A stretch of 64,000 nt of DNA. Source: Leptospira bouyouniensis. Its GTDB lineage: Bacteria; Spirochaetota; Leptospiria; Leptospirales; Leptospiraceae. The notes below the pieces were generated by a model. That model did not search any database, had not been told where the DNA came from, and worked only from the letters and a program-made list of their open reading frames with translations. Shown here one piece after another: positions 19,433 through 28,492 of this stretch. The translations under genes and the position numbers were made by a program. The DNA lies in the NCBI RefSeq assembly GCF_004769525.1, contig NZ_RQFT01000007.1, positions 310,001-374,000 of the forward strand. Direction: 5' to 3'. How positions within the stretch are numbered: position 1 is the first letter of the stretch; each line of letters begins with the position of its first letter.

Positions 19433-19723
19433 ATGCCCGATTTTGATCGTATTGATCTTATGAATTATGCCATGTATGGAAATGATTTTGATCCCCAATG
19501 GGATGAAATCCGCGCCTTTATTAAGTCCAGTGCTTCTGCTCAAAAAGAATTGGAGGAGATCAAACGCACCGTTCCAAGCCCTCACGTTGGGAAGAGACGG
19601 ATGTCCAATGCTCCTTCTGGTGATGCAAGAGACATGAGTGGAGAAAACTCGAATTCGGAACCGAGAAAACCAAACACTGGAAATGACACCAAAACTTGGT
19701 GGCAAAAAATCTTAGGAGATTGA
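19433..19723 (+). CDS. Small acidic hypothetical protein upstream of plsC
   Basis: 96 residues from ATG 19433 (MPDFDRIDLMNYAMYGNDFDPQW); the frame is open back to an ATG at 19286 that would add a hydrophobic N-terminus, so the start is uncertain. The N-terminal part is helical and acidic (ASAQKELEEIKRT) and recalls the short N-terminal segments of anti-sigma or adaptor proteins. The C-terminal half is low-complexity, polar and probably disordered, ending in TWWQKILGD. The stop codon is one base from the acyltransferase ATG, so the two are probably translationally coupled. Function unknown. Confidence 0.5.
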   Translation: MPDFDRIDLMNYAMYGNDFDPQWDEIRAFIKSSASAQKELEEIKRTVPSPHVGKRRMSNAPSGDARDMSGENSNSEPRKPNTGNDTKTWWQKILGD

Positions 19724-19724
19724 A

Positions 19725-20447
19725 ATGGAAAATACCGTAGACCAAGTCAAAAAAAACGTTGAGAACATCAAAAAGTTTGTGACTCCGTTTTTTAATTTGG
19801 CTGTGAACACAACTGTCTACGGTTACCATAACATCGTACCGACTGGCAAACTCATCCTTACTTGTAACCATCGAAGTGATATGGATCCTTTTGTGATTGG
19901 TTCTCTATTTCCCAGATTCATCTCTTGGATAGCAGCAGAATACACAACAAGGATCCCTCTCTTCAAAGACTTAGTGGAAAAAACTGGAACCATTCCTATG
20001 GCAATTGATGGAAATATTTCAATGGCTAGTATCAAAAAAGTACAACAAGTCTTTAAAAATGGGGATGTGCTTGGAATATTTCCAGAAGGGCATGATTATA
20101 TGGTGAAAAATGATTTCTCTGCACCTCTTGCCAATTTCCATACTGGATTTGCTGCCTTTAGTTTACGAAACAAAGTAGACATCTTACCTTCTGTCATCAT
20201 CCCAGAAGAAGAAACCATCACAGATTACCCAATCCCACCACTTGTGCGCGCCTTTATGGGAATGCCCAAAGAAGTGTGTGATATCAAACGTCGAGTGGTG
20301 TATAAAAAAATCAATGTGGTGTTTGGTGAAGTGATCAAATATGAAAATTATGCTCACCTACCGCTTGACAAAGGTATGGTGGCCGTTTCTGATGAAACGA
20401 AACGGCGAATGGGTGAATTACAAAAAGTAGATTATCTAAAAAAGTAA
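19725..20447 (+). CDS. 1-acyl-sn-glycerol-3-phosphate acyltransferase (PlsC family)
   Basis: Membrane-associated acyltransferase that adds the second acyl chain in phosphatidic acid synthesis, or acts on a related acceptor. 240 residues. The catalytic HX4D motif is NHRSDMDPF near residue 50, a substrate-binding FPEGHDYM follows near residue 121, and the remaining conserved blocks (GTIPMAIDG, PSVIIPEEE) are in place. No long membrane helix is obvious beyond the N-terminal hydrophobic segment. It is coupled to the small upstream gene. A second PlsC-like gene lies at 57602-58405 in this window. Confidence 0.82.
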   Translation: MENTVDQVKKNVENIKKFVTPFFNLAVNTTVYGYHNIVPTGKLILTCNHRSDMDPFVIGSLFPRFISWIAAEYTTRIPLFKDLVEKTGTIPMAIDGNISMASIKKVQQVFKNGDVLGIFPEGHDYMVKNDFSAPLANFHTGFAAFSLRNKVDILPSVIIPEEETITDYPIPPLVRAFMGMPKEVCDIKRRVVYKKINVVFGEVIKYENYAHLPLDKGMVAVSDETKRRMGELQKVDYLKK

Positions 20448-20483
20448 ACGAACTTTGCTGAAATTCAGTCGTTTGACTTTTAC

Positions 20484-21326
20484 CTAGATCTCCACTTCTC
20501 CAGAAAAAACTTCTTTGGCAGGTCCTGTCATCATCACTGAGCCATTTTCTTTCCATTCAATGTGGAGTGTTCCTCCGCGTAAATCGATCCGTACGGATCG
20601 TCCGGTTTTGCCATTCAAAATGGAAGCGACTGTCACGGCACATGCCCCAGTACCACAAGCTAATGTTTCACCTGTCCCTCTTTCCCATGTCCTTTGGTAG
20701 AGATGGTCTTTGCCTTTGATGGATACAAATTCGACATTCACTCGTCTTGGAAATAATGGGTGGTTTTCAATGATGGGACCAATTTCTCTCACTGGGAAAT
20801 CATCTGCATCATCTACGTAAATCACACAATGTGGATTGCCCATACTAACAGCAGTAAAATGATATTTTTTTCCTTGGACTTCGATCTCTTGGTTGATGAC
20901 TGGGTCTTGCCCAGGCCATACGATAGGCACAAGAGATGGTTTGAGGATAGGTTCACCCATATCGACTGTTACCATTTCCACTTTGCCATTTGTATCAGTT
21001 TTAAGATCTAGAGTGAGAACTCCTTTTCCCGTTTCGATGGTAGGTTTTTGGTTTTTGGTAAGACCATGGTCATAAACAAATTTTCCAACACAACGAACTC
21101 CATTCCCACACATTTCGGAAGAACTTCCATCAGAGTTGTACATATCCATTTGGAATTCACCAGATTTTGAATTGCGTATGAAAATCACACCATCTCCACC
21201 GATTCCAAAATTGCGGTCGGATAGTTTTTGGATTTGTTCTGGAGTGAGTCGGATATCGTTTTTCGTTGCATCAATGTACACGTAGTCGTTTCCAATTCCT
21301 TCCATTTTGGTGAAGTTGATTTTCAT
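20484..21326 (-). CDS. dapF: Diaminopimelate epimerase
   Basis: Converts LL- to meso-diaminopimelate for lysine and peptidoglycan synthesis; cytoplasmic and PLP-independent. 280 residues, the usual length. Both catalytic cysteines are visible: Cys73 in [12 protein letters not shown] and the second in [12 protein letters not shown] (about residue 224). The N-terminus [19 protein letters not shown] is typical. A strong ribosome site (AGAGAGGGA) precedes the ATG. It stands alone on the minus strand between plus-strand genes; its 3' end converges with plsC, leaving 36 bases between them. Confidence 0.95.
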   Translation of the reverse strand: MKINFTKMEGIGNDYVYIDATKNDIRLTPEQIQKLSDRNFGIGGDGVIFIRNSKSGEFQMDMYNSDGSSSEMCGNGVRCVGKFVYDHGLTKNQKPTIETGKGVLTLDLKTDTNGKVEMVTVDMGEPILKPSLVPIVWPGQDPVINQEIEVQGKKYHFTAVSMGNPHCVIYVDDADDFPVREIGPIIENHPLFPRRVNVEFVSIKGKDHLYQRTWERGTGETLACGTGACAVTVASILNGKTGRSVRIDLRGGTLHIEWKENGSVMMTGPAKEVFSGEVEI

Positions 21327-21435
21327 CGGTCCCTCTCTTTCACTCTATGATTTTTTTGCCCATGCTCTTGGCAAGCCGTATCAAGGATTTTTAGTTTGAC
21401 CCTTGTTCCCATCAATTAGACTGACAGTATCAAAC

Positions 21436-22287
21436 ATGAAATCTTGTATCCTTTGCCAATCAACTGAGTCCAAAACTGTTTTTAATGAAAATGGAATTCC
21501 CATATTGGAATGCCAAAATTGTGGCCATGTTTATTCCTCATATGAACAAGAAGAACACTACGAAGGATACTGGGACGGCGCAGAACAAACATATGACTTG
21601 GAATGGTGGGACAACGCACACAGGGCAGTGTATTCCGATTTTATCAAAACCTATTTAAAAGAACCCAAAGGGAATCTTTTGGATGTTGGGTGTGGACTTG
21701 GTTTTTTTGTGAAAGCAGTCCTCCAAAACAAACCAGGTTGGACTGCCGTTGGGTATGAGATTTCCAAACAAGCAGTAAAATTTGCCAATGAACAAAATGG
21801 GATGAAAACGGTGTATGCTGGTCTTGTACAAGATTCAAAATTACCAAAAGAAAGTTTTGATACCATCACCCTTTGGGATGTTATCGAACACATCCCGAAA
21901 CCACATTCCCTTCTTACATACTTACATAGCCTTTTGAAACCAGGTGGTGTATTATTTTTGCAAACACCAAACTTTCCAATCCAATTAGCAAAAGCCAATC
22001 TAAAGGTGAAGTTAAAAGGAATGAAGGAAGGTGTTCATTATTTAGAAGCCAAAGACCATGTGAACAATTACAAAATGGCAACCCTAGCAGAACTCGGGAA
22101 ACAATGTGGATTTACGAATCCAGAATACAAAGTTCTTATGCCTATTTTATCAGTATCAGGTAGCAAAAGTAAACTCGCAGTGTATATAAAGTTAGCTTAT
22201 TATTATTTCACCAAACTCGTGTTTACTCTCAGTTTCAAAACGATCAATTGGAACAACACTTTATTTTTGACATTGAAAAAGCCATAA
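21436..22287 (+). CDS. SAM-dependent methyltransferase with zinc-finger N-terminus
   Basis: 283 residues from ATG 21436. An N-terminal CxxC pair (CILC and CQNCGHVY) suggests a small zinc ribbon at residues 3-30. The class I methyltransferase fold follows with motif I LLDVGCGLGFF near residue 85, then TITLWDVIEHI and LKPGGVLFLQTPN. This matches the group often annotated as Methyltransf_23 in surface-polysaccharide or ubiquinone-like contexts; the acceptor is unknown. A TTG at 21403 would extend it by 11 residues without benefit. It overlaps the 3' end of the convergent HAD gene by 27 bases. Confidence 0.75.
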   Translation: MKSCILCQSTESKTVFNENGIPILECQNCGHVYSSYEQEEHYEGYWDGAEQTYDLEWWDNAHRAVYSDFIKTYLKEPKGNLLDVGCGLGFFVKAVLQNKPGWTAVGYEISKQAVKFANEQNGMKTVYAGLVQDSKLPKESFDTITLWDVIEHIPKPHSLLTYLHSLLKPGGVLFLQTPNFPIQLAKANLKVKLKGMKEGVHYLEAKDHVNNYKMATLAELGKQCGFTNPEYKVLMPILSVSGSKSKLAVYIKLAYYYFTKLVFTLSFKTINWNNTLFLTLKKP

Positions 22288-23124
22288 CTTAGCGTAGTCT
22301 AGTCCAGAAACGATATTGGAAGCCCGCCAAATATTCTTTAGAGGAGGTTTGTCACTACGACGACTTCCACCAGTCATCTCTTCCGGTACAATGAGCTCAT
22401 TTACCGATTCTCCTTCGCCCCACATAGAAGGGATGTGGATGCAAGAAATACCATGGGAACTTGCACCTAAAATATCATCTTCCCAATTGTCACCGAGTAA
22501 AATACAATCTTTTGGATCTACATTCGTTTTCATAATTACATACTGGAAAAATTCCTTCGAAGGTTTTTCAAATCCAACTTCTTCTGAAGTGATCAGTGTA
22601 AATCTAAATTGATCCGGTAAAAATCCTTGGACTTTCAATAGTTGGGTGCGAAGGGTTTCATTTGTCGTGAGAAAAATTGGAAACTCATGTGAAAGGGATA
22701 CTAACTTAGGGAATAATATTTTATGGTATTCATCCTTATTTTTTTCTACTGAGTAATAATAGAGAAAATGAAAAAAATACCGTTCTTCCAACCAAAAAAT
22801 CTCTTTAATGTCCTTAGTTTGGAAACCAGGACGAGTCATCAAGTCTTGTGGATTTCCTAAAGAATTGGGCATGGTTTGAGAATTTTGGCCACTCTCGTTC
22901 GCTCGTAACATCTCCCATACCAGTTTAAAACACAATAATCGCAATCGATTGGAACTATGGTGTTTCAATTGGGATTTGACTTGTTTTCTTGCCAAATCAT
23001 ATAAAACAAGAAAATTTTCACCTAACCCTCGTTCTTCCCAATCCAAGGCACAGTGTTTGATCGCATAATCGTATGCTCCTTTGGAGGGTAAAATTGTATT
23101 ATCTAAATCTAAAAATAACGGCAT
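22261..23124 (-). CDS. HAD-superfamily hydrolase
   Basis: 287 residues. Motif I FLDLDNTILP at the start supplies the nucleophilic and acid/base Asp residues. Motif II Thr lies in FLTTNETLR, and a Lys follows in GFEKPSKEFF. Motif IV is ILLGDNWEDDILGA. The cap inserted between motifs I and II is long and helical, as in the YjjG/phosphoglycolate-like C1-cap group. A small phosphorylated metabolite is the likely substrate. It is convergent with the methyltransferase (27-base overlap at the 3' ends). Confidence 0.78.
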   Translation of the reverse strand: MPLFLDLDNTILPSKGAYDYAIKHCALDWEERGLGENFLVLYDLARKQVKSQLKHHSSNRLRLLCFKLVWEMLRANESGQNSQTMPNSLGNPQDLMTRPGFQTKDIKEIFWLEERYFFHFLYYYSVEKNKDEYHKILFPKLVSLSHEFPIFLTTNETLRTQLLKVQGFLPDQFRFTLITSEEVGFEKPSKEFFQYVIMKTNVDPKDCILLGDNWEDDILGASSHGISCIHIPSMWGEGESVNELIVPEEMTGGSRRSDKPPLKNIWRASNIVSGLDYAKLWLFQCQK

Positions 23125-23218
23125 ATCTGAAAGTTAAAACGAAGTGATTCCATTCTGTCAATGGTTTGGTTGTGATTTATGGCTTGTCATCATACAAAAT
23201 GTTGATAGGATTTTTGTT

Positions 23219-23434
23219 ATGATTTCTTTGGCTTCCATTTTATCCGCTTTGTTTCTCATTTTAGGTTCCATCCTCTTGGGGTATGGATTGGTAACTAACG
23301 GAGACTCAATGTATACCAAATCACTTGGATGGAATCTCAATACAATTTGGGGGAGTGTGGTTTTGATTGTGGGAGTTTTATTTGGATTGGGGAATTGGCT
23401 TTCCAACCAAATCCCCAAAAAGGAAAATCTTTAA
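23219..23434 (+). CDS. Small two-helix membrane protein
   Basis: 71 residues from ATG 23219, chosen because AGGA lies about 9 bases upstream; an earlier open stretch lacks a good start. Two hydrophobic helices (LASILSALFLILGSILLGYG and SVVLIVGVLFGLGNWL) are joined by a polar loop, with a basic C-terminus. No known family. The stop overlaps the stop of the minus-strand gene at 23431 by 4 bases. Confidence 0.5.
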   Translation: MISLASILSALFLILGSILLGYGLVTNGDSMYTKSLGWNLNTIWGSVVLIVGVLFGLGNWLSNQIPKKENL

Positions 23435-24393
23435 ACGGTTACTTTTTCCAATACAAGAGACAAAAATGGAACAAGTGACTCAAGTAACTCTGGTAACTCG
23501 TATTCCAAAATATCCCCTGCATATACAATGTCATTTTTTTCCATCGCGGAAGCAATGTTAGATAGTGTTCCATTTAACTGCCCGATTAACTCAGATAGTT
23601 TTTTGTCCTCAAAAGACAATTCTTGCCAATTTAGTTCTGAGTGACGAGTTTGAATAGAAACAAGAGCTGACATAAGGCCCGTTAAACGACCTACCGCATC
23701 ATTCAAAATCTCTGATGCCAAGTGATCCTTACCTGATTGAAAATTTTCGTTCACAAGCATAAAGTCTTTGATCACTTTATCCTTTTCGTTCACGAAACGT
23801 GAAATAATTTCTATTAGTTCAGATTCATCTAGCCGCATCACGGCAAGCCTTGTACTCAAATCCATTAAAAACAATTTTACATCGCGAAGATCTTCTAAAA
23901 AAGTTTCGATTGTTTTTGTAGAATCCAAAACTAAGGATCCGTTTTGCAAAGAATCAAGTATCTCTTCTACGTTTTTTCCCTTTCCCATTGGTTGTATGAG
24001 ATTTAAGTTGAGGTTTAAGAGTTTTGTTGTGGTGCGAATCATAGAAATGATCCAAGGGATTCCCTCTTTCAAATCTTCTGCTTCTTTTTCAGTCAAAGAA
24101 TCACGGCCAACAAGAGTAGAACCAACTTTGTCTACATAGTTGTCAACTTCTACTAAACTATCTTCGATGACATCCAGTTCCTCTCCAACAAATAAATCCA
24201 ATCTTTCTGTTTCATCGATTCCAACATGGTCGAGTTCTGACCTGTTAAGTTCCTTTCCATTTACAGTAAAATGTCGTAAGTACTTTCCGTTGGATTCGAT
24301 CCATTTTTGAATTTGATCGAACACTTCGCCGAGGTTTGTTTCGCCATCTAATTTAGTATCTAATTGTTGTTCATTGATAAATATATTCATCAT
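23431..24393 (-). CDS. Unknown protein coupled to fliD
   Basis: 320 residues. Its ATG overlaps the fliD stop by 4 bases, so translation is coupled and a flagellar role is likely. The N-terminal 75 residues look like a ubiquitin-type alpha/beta fold (MNIFINEQQL, FTVNGKELNRSEL, ERLDLFVGE). The rest is acidic and helical (LTEKEAEDLKEG, LFLMDLSTRLAVMRLDESEL). In many bacteria the chaperone FliS follows fliD, but this is more than twice FliS length and lacks its pattern. It may be a spirochete-specific cap chaperone or secretion factor; this is inference from position. Confidence 0.6.
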   Translation of the reverse strand: MMNIFINEQQLDTKLDGETNLGEVFDQIQKWIESNGKYLRHFTVNGKELNRSELDHVGIDETERLDLFVGEELDVIEDSLVEVDNYVDKVGSTLVGRDSLTEKEAEDLKEGIPWIISMIRTTTKLLNLNLNLIQPMGKGKNVEEILDSLQNGSLVLDSTKTIETFLEDLRDVKLFLMDLSTRLAVMRLDESELIEIISRFVNEKDKVIKDFMLVNENFQSGKDHLASEILNDAVGRLTGLMSALVSIQTRHSELNWQELSFEDKKLSELIGQLNGTLSNIASAMEKNDIVYAGDILEYELPELLESLVPFLSLVLEKVTV

Positions 24394-26312
24394 TCCCCAC
24401 CGTTTCCTCTAAACATATTATTCTGTAAGTAGTTTCCAACTGATTTGTTTTTCCCGACACCTTGTTCCATGTAGAGAAATCGTTGTTTTAGTTTTGCTTC
24501 AAAACTGATGAGATGTGACTCATGTTCTTTGATTTTTTTATTGTTACCAGCAACACTTTCTTCTAAAAGTTTTACCTTACTTGTGACTATCCCTGATGCG
24601 TATTGGTTATACGGTCTAAGAATTTCTAATAACCGAATTCCAACACCTTCTTCCATCTTAGCATCATTATTCGGATCCGAAGCAAAAAGATCTCGGACTC
24701 CATCTGGATTTTCTGATAAAACGGCGATGAGTTTTTCCTGGTCTATTTGTAATAATCCATCTTGGATTTTTTCCCAATTCGAACCAACCGCTCCAGTCGA
24801 AATTCCAATGTCTGTGAGTACCCGAAATCCATTTTCCTTTGTAGCAGGGTAATAGGAATTGGCGGTAGTTTTTAAGGAAGCAATAAGCCTTAGGATCGCA
24901 TTTTCACCGGCCAAAAGTCCCGATTTCGATTTGTTATCCCAAAAATCCCTTGAGATGTCAGCAGCTTTGGAATCATCACTTTCTTTTTTATCAGAAATTT
25001 TTCCATTTTTTTCAACAGAAGTGACTTCTTTTGAAAACTTCATGAGTTCGTTATAAGCATCTACCCATTCTTTGATTAATGCGGAACCTTTTGCATGGTC
25101 CACATGGATTTTTAAAGTAACTGGCTCTTCTGTCACCTTATGAACATTAAATGAGATACCTTCCATTACGTCGGCAATCCCTTCATTTGTGTCACGAGTG
25201 ATTTCAACACCATCAATTTTGATTTTGAGATCTTTTGCTTCTTGTAATATCTTTAAAGGTTCTGCAGTTCCCGGAGCTTGTGGTGTAATTAATGTTACTG
25301 ATTTGATCTGGATCGGAGTGGTTGCCGCATTGGAAACAATGATCCCTGTAAGATTTTTATCACTGGCAAAGTCACCAGCCTGGAATATATATTTGGATTC
25401 TGTTTTTGTGATCGGAAGGAATTTATTTCGAACACTTCCTTCTTTTTCAAAACTCATTCCAAGTTCCATTACCGCAGGTGCTTCACCAACGACTTCCACT
25501 TCAAAATAAGCTCTTTCTTTGATTTCTGTAACAGCAATGGGGAGTGTGAAGGCTGTATCTGGTTTTAAAAAGATTCCTTCTTCAGTTTGTGTGACCTTTT
25601 CAGTTTCTAATTCTGATTTTTTGAATTTAGTTGGTTCCCAAGCTTTTGCTTTGGTTCCATCAATCGAAAGTAATTGTTTTGTATCTTCCTGTGAAGTTTT
25701 GTTTTCGCCTACAAGGCCTGCGAGTTTTAAAATTCCATTTGGATCTGAAAATTGGAGTTCGTTTTTTTTCCCTGTTTTAACGGATGTTAAAGTAATAATA
25801 GAAGAATCTTTGTCAATTTTGATGATGGATGATTCTAGAATATTTCCTGCCATATTTTTGATGGCACTCGATAATTCAGAAAGCCCCCCTCCAGGAAAAG
25901 TGACCGTCTCTTTGGACTTTCCAGAATAAACAGTAAAACTTCCTTCTGGCAAACGAATGTCGGTATCAATTTCTACACCAGATAACTGGTGTTTACTTGC
26001 CATTTGAATGATTTCTAATGATTTGTTTCCTGATTTGGCAGCTCGAGATGCTTCCCCTGTGATCACTCCTTCGACGGAAGAAGATACCGATTTTGTGGCA
26101 AAGGGAGCGGTAAAGGAAACAAGGGCCCTAGTTTTGGTTTGTAAGTTGGTTGAGAGATTTTTTACCTCTCCCCAAATCTGAATCTGCATTTTGGCATATT
26201 CATTTTCAGTTTCCCAACGTTTGATCGGCCGACGTTCCAATTCGACCAGTTTTTTAACGATATCGTTTGTGTTTTGCCCGGTCATAAGACCCGGCATTGT
26301 GTATGCTGGCAT
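24390..26312 (-). CDS. fliD: Flagellar hook-associated protein 2 (filament cap)
   Basis: Caps the growing periplasmic flagellar filament and assists flagellin folding. 640 residues, within the upper range of the family. The N-terminal coiled region MPGLMTGQNTNDIVKKLVELE with PIKRWE is the classical FliD_N start, and FliD_C blocks are visible (LKIKIDGVEITRDTN, NVHKVTEEPVTLKI, WVDAYNELMKF, GFRVLTDIGIS). A C-terminal coiled coil (VAGNNKKIKEHESHLISFE) follows. The middle (about 200-340) holds an inserted beta-rich region. It is divergent from ppk. Confidence 0.9.
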   Translation of the reverse strand: MPAYTMPGLMTGQNTNDIVKKLVELERRPIKRWETENEYAKMQIQIWGEVKNLSTNLQTKTRALVSFTAPFATKSVSSSVEGVITGEASRAAKSGNKSLEIIQMASKHQLSGVEIDTDIRLPEGSFTVYSGKSKETVTFPGGGLSELSSAIKNMAGNILESSIIKIDKDSSIITLTSVKTGKKNELQFSDPNGILKLAGLVGENKTSQEDTKQLLSIDGTKAKAWEPTKFKKSELETEKVTQTEEGIFLKPDTAFTLPIAVTEIKERAYFEVEVVGEAPAVMELGMSFEKEGSVRNKFLPITKTESKYIFQAGDFASDKNLTGIIVSNAATTPIQIKSVTLITPQAPGTAEPLKILQEAKDLKIKIDGVEITRDTNEGIADVMEGISFNVHKVTEEPVTLKIHVDHAKGSALIKEWVDAYNELMKFSKEVTSVEKNGKISDKKESDDSKAADISRDFWDNKSKSGLLAGENAILRLIASLKTTANSYYPATKENGFRVLTDIGISTGAVGSNWEKIQDGLLQIDQEKLIAVLSENPDGVRDLFASDPNNDAKMEEGVGIRLLEILRPYNQYASGIVTSKVKLLEESVAGNNKKIKEHESHLISFEAKLKQRFLYMEQGVGKNKSVGNYLQNNMFRGNGGE

Positions 26313-26403
26313 ATCGTCCTAAATCCCTCTGAATCTAATGTCGTCGAATTCTACAAAAGGATTAGGAATTTACAGAATTTTTTCCTTCCCAAATCCTAGA
26401 ATT

Positions 26404-28482
26404 ATGACTGCTAGCCCTACAGAAAAAATAGAACTGGGGAACCAAAATATCTTCTTCGACCGCGAACTTTCCTGGGTCGACTTCAATTACCGTGTACTCG
26501 AAGAATCCTTTGATAAAGAAAATCCACTCCTCGAACGCCTTAAATTTTTATGCATCACCGAGTCCAATTTGGATGAGTTTTTTATGGTGCGAGTAGCGGG
26601 ACTTCTCAACTTAAAAAATGCTGGGATCGAAGAAAAAAGCCTAAATGGCAAACGAACCTCTGAAACCATTGCTGAACTTTATTCTAAAGTGAATCAATTT
26701 GTGAAAAAACAATATGAATCATTGGATGAGATCTTAATCGAGCTAAAAGAGAACAAAATTGTAGTGGTGCAAGACCCTAGTGAACTTGCAGGTGAAGACA
26801 TTCAGTTTGTGAAAAATTATTACAAACGTGAAGTATCATCGATACTCACTCCACTTGCAATTGATCCTTCACATCCTTTTCCACATATTTTAAATCGTAC
26901 ACTCAATTTAGGAATCACTTTATATTCAGATGATGATAAAAGTAAAGTAAAGGAATTATTTGCAATCGTACAAGTGCCAAGTGTATTACCAAGATTTTTG
27001 CAATTACCTCCAAACAAAGAGAGCGACAAAAGAAGATACTTTCCACTCGAAGAAATCATTAAACTACACTTAGGTGATTTGTTCTATGGAATGAATGTAA
27101 AACAAATTCATACGTTCAAAATTGTTAGGGATGCAGATATCTCGATCAACGAAGAACAAAATATCGGCGATCTTCTCACCACGATGAAAAATGAATTAAA
27201 AAACAGAATGTGGGGAGATGCAGTTCGTTTAGATGTTCATGCAGGTGCTGGCCACATTAAAGAACTATTGAGAGACTTGTTGGAATTGGAAGAATATCAG
27301 GTAATGGAGATTCCCACCTTACTCAGCTTAAACGATATGATGTTTTTTCAAAGTTTAGAAAAAACAAGCCACCTAAAATATTCTTATCCAGTTCCAAAGT
27401 CTGGATTTGCAGCAAAAAAAAGTGAGTCCATATTTTCTGAAATACGAAAAAACGATCACCTGCTCCATCATCCATACGAAAGTTTTAAATCCATAGAAGA
27501 TATGTTAAAGATTGCAAGCCAAGACCCAAAAGTCCTTGCGATTAAAATGACTTTGTATCGAACTTCAGGTGATTCACCCATCATACAATACTTAGGTGAA
27601 GCGGCCGAGAATGGAAAACAAGTTACGGTTCTTGTGGAACTCAAAGCAAGATTTGATGAAGAAAGGAACATCCGCTGGGCGAAAAAATTAGAAGATAGCG
27701 GAGTACACGTAGTGTATGGAGTGGTGGGTCTCAAAATCCATTGTAAAATGTTACTGATTGTCAGACGAGAAGATGACAAACTCAATCGTTACGTACATCT
27801 TGGGACAGGAAATTACAACTCAACAACAGCAAGATTTTACACTGATATCAGTTTGTTTACAGCAAACCCAGAAATCACAGAAGATGTTGCGATACTCTTC
27901 AATACAATTACAAGTTCAGGAAAAATGCCTAGATTATCCAAAATTTATGCAGCTCCTACATTCCTAAAAGAAGAGTTTTTAAGGCTCATCCAAAGAGAAA
28001 CAGATAATGCAAAATCAGGAAAACAAGCACGAGTGATTTTTAAAATGAACTCACTCGTTGACCCTGACGTCATCTTAAAACTTTATGAAGCCTCCCAAGC
28101 GGGAGTTAAAATTGACTTAATCATTCGAGGAATATGTTGTTTGCGCCCTGGAATTCCAGGTGTTTCGGATCGAATCAATGTTCGTTCGATAGTTGGTAGG
28201 TACTTAGAACATTCTAGAATTTATAGCTTCGAAAATGGCGGAAAACCAGAAGTATTTCTCGCTTCTGCTGACTGTATGCCGAGGAACTTCCTTCGTCGAA
28301 TTGAAGTTATGTTTCCTATCTTACAAGATAAACATAAAAAACGAATCGCAAAAATATTGGAACTACTGCTTCGCGACAATACACAAGCTCGCATATTGGA
28401 ATCAGACGGAACCTACACAAGACTCACGCCAGGTGATGATGATCCTGCTGTGAATTCACAAATTGATATGGTTGATATCTAA
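26404..28482 (+). CDS. ppk: Polyphosphate kinase 1
   Basis: Reversible synthesis of inorganic polyphosphate from ATP. From ATG 26404 the protein has 692 residues and starts close to the ELSW block (FFDRELSWVDFNYRVLEE), as in other PPK1 proteins; an ATG at 26338 would add 22 residues but leaves only 26 bases to divergent fliD. N-terminal signature SNLDEFFMVRV. The autophosphorylated His lies in GLKIHCKMLLI (residue 446), with FDEERNIRWAKKLE before it and HLGTGNYNSTTARFYTDI after. The second phospholipase-D-like half has DCMPRNFLRRIEVMFPI. The dehydrogenase gene follows 10 bases later. Confidence 0.93.
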   Translation: MTASPTEKIELGNQNIFFDRELSWVDFNYRVLEESFDKENPLLERLKFLCITESNLDEFFMVRVAGLLNLKNAGIEEKSLNGKRTSETIAELYSKVNQFVKKQYESLDEILIELKENKIVVVQDPSELAGEDIQFVKNYYKREVSSILTPLAIDPSHPFPHILNRTLNLGITLYSDDDKSKVKELFAIVQVPSVLPRFLQLPPNKESDKRRYFPLEEIIKLHLGDLFYGMNVKQIHTFKIVRDADISINEEQNIGDLLTTMKNELKNRMWGDAVRLDVHAGAGHIKELLRDLLELEEYQVMEIPTLLSLNDMMFFQSLEKTSHLKYSYPVPKSGFAAKKSESIFSEIRKNDHLLHHPYESFKSIEDMLKIASQDPKVLAIKMTLYRTSGDSPIIQYLGEAAENGKQVTVLVELKARFDEERNIRWAKKLEDSGVHVVYGVVGLKIHCKMLLIVRREDDKLNRYVHLGTGNYNSTTARFYTDISLFTANPEITEDVAILFNTITSSGKMPRLSKIYAAPTFLKEEFLRLIQRETDNAKSGKQARVIFKMNSLVDPDVILKLYEASQAGVKIDLIIRGICCLRPGIPGVSDRINVRSIVGRYLEHSRIYSFENGGKPEVFLASADCMPRNFLRRIEVMFPILQDKHKKRIAKILELLLRDNTQARILESDGTYTRLTPGDDDPAVNSQIDMVDI

Positions 28483-28492
28483 AGGATAAAAA

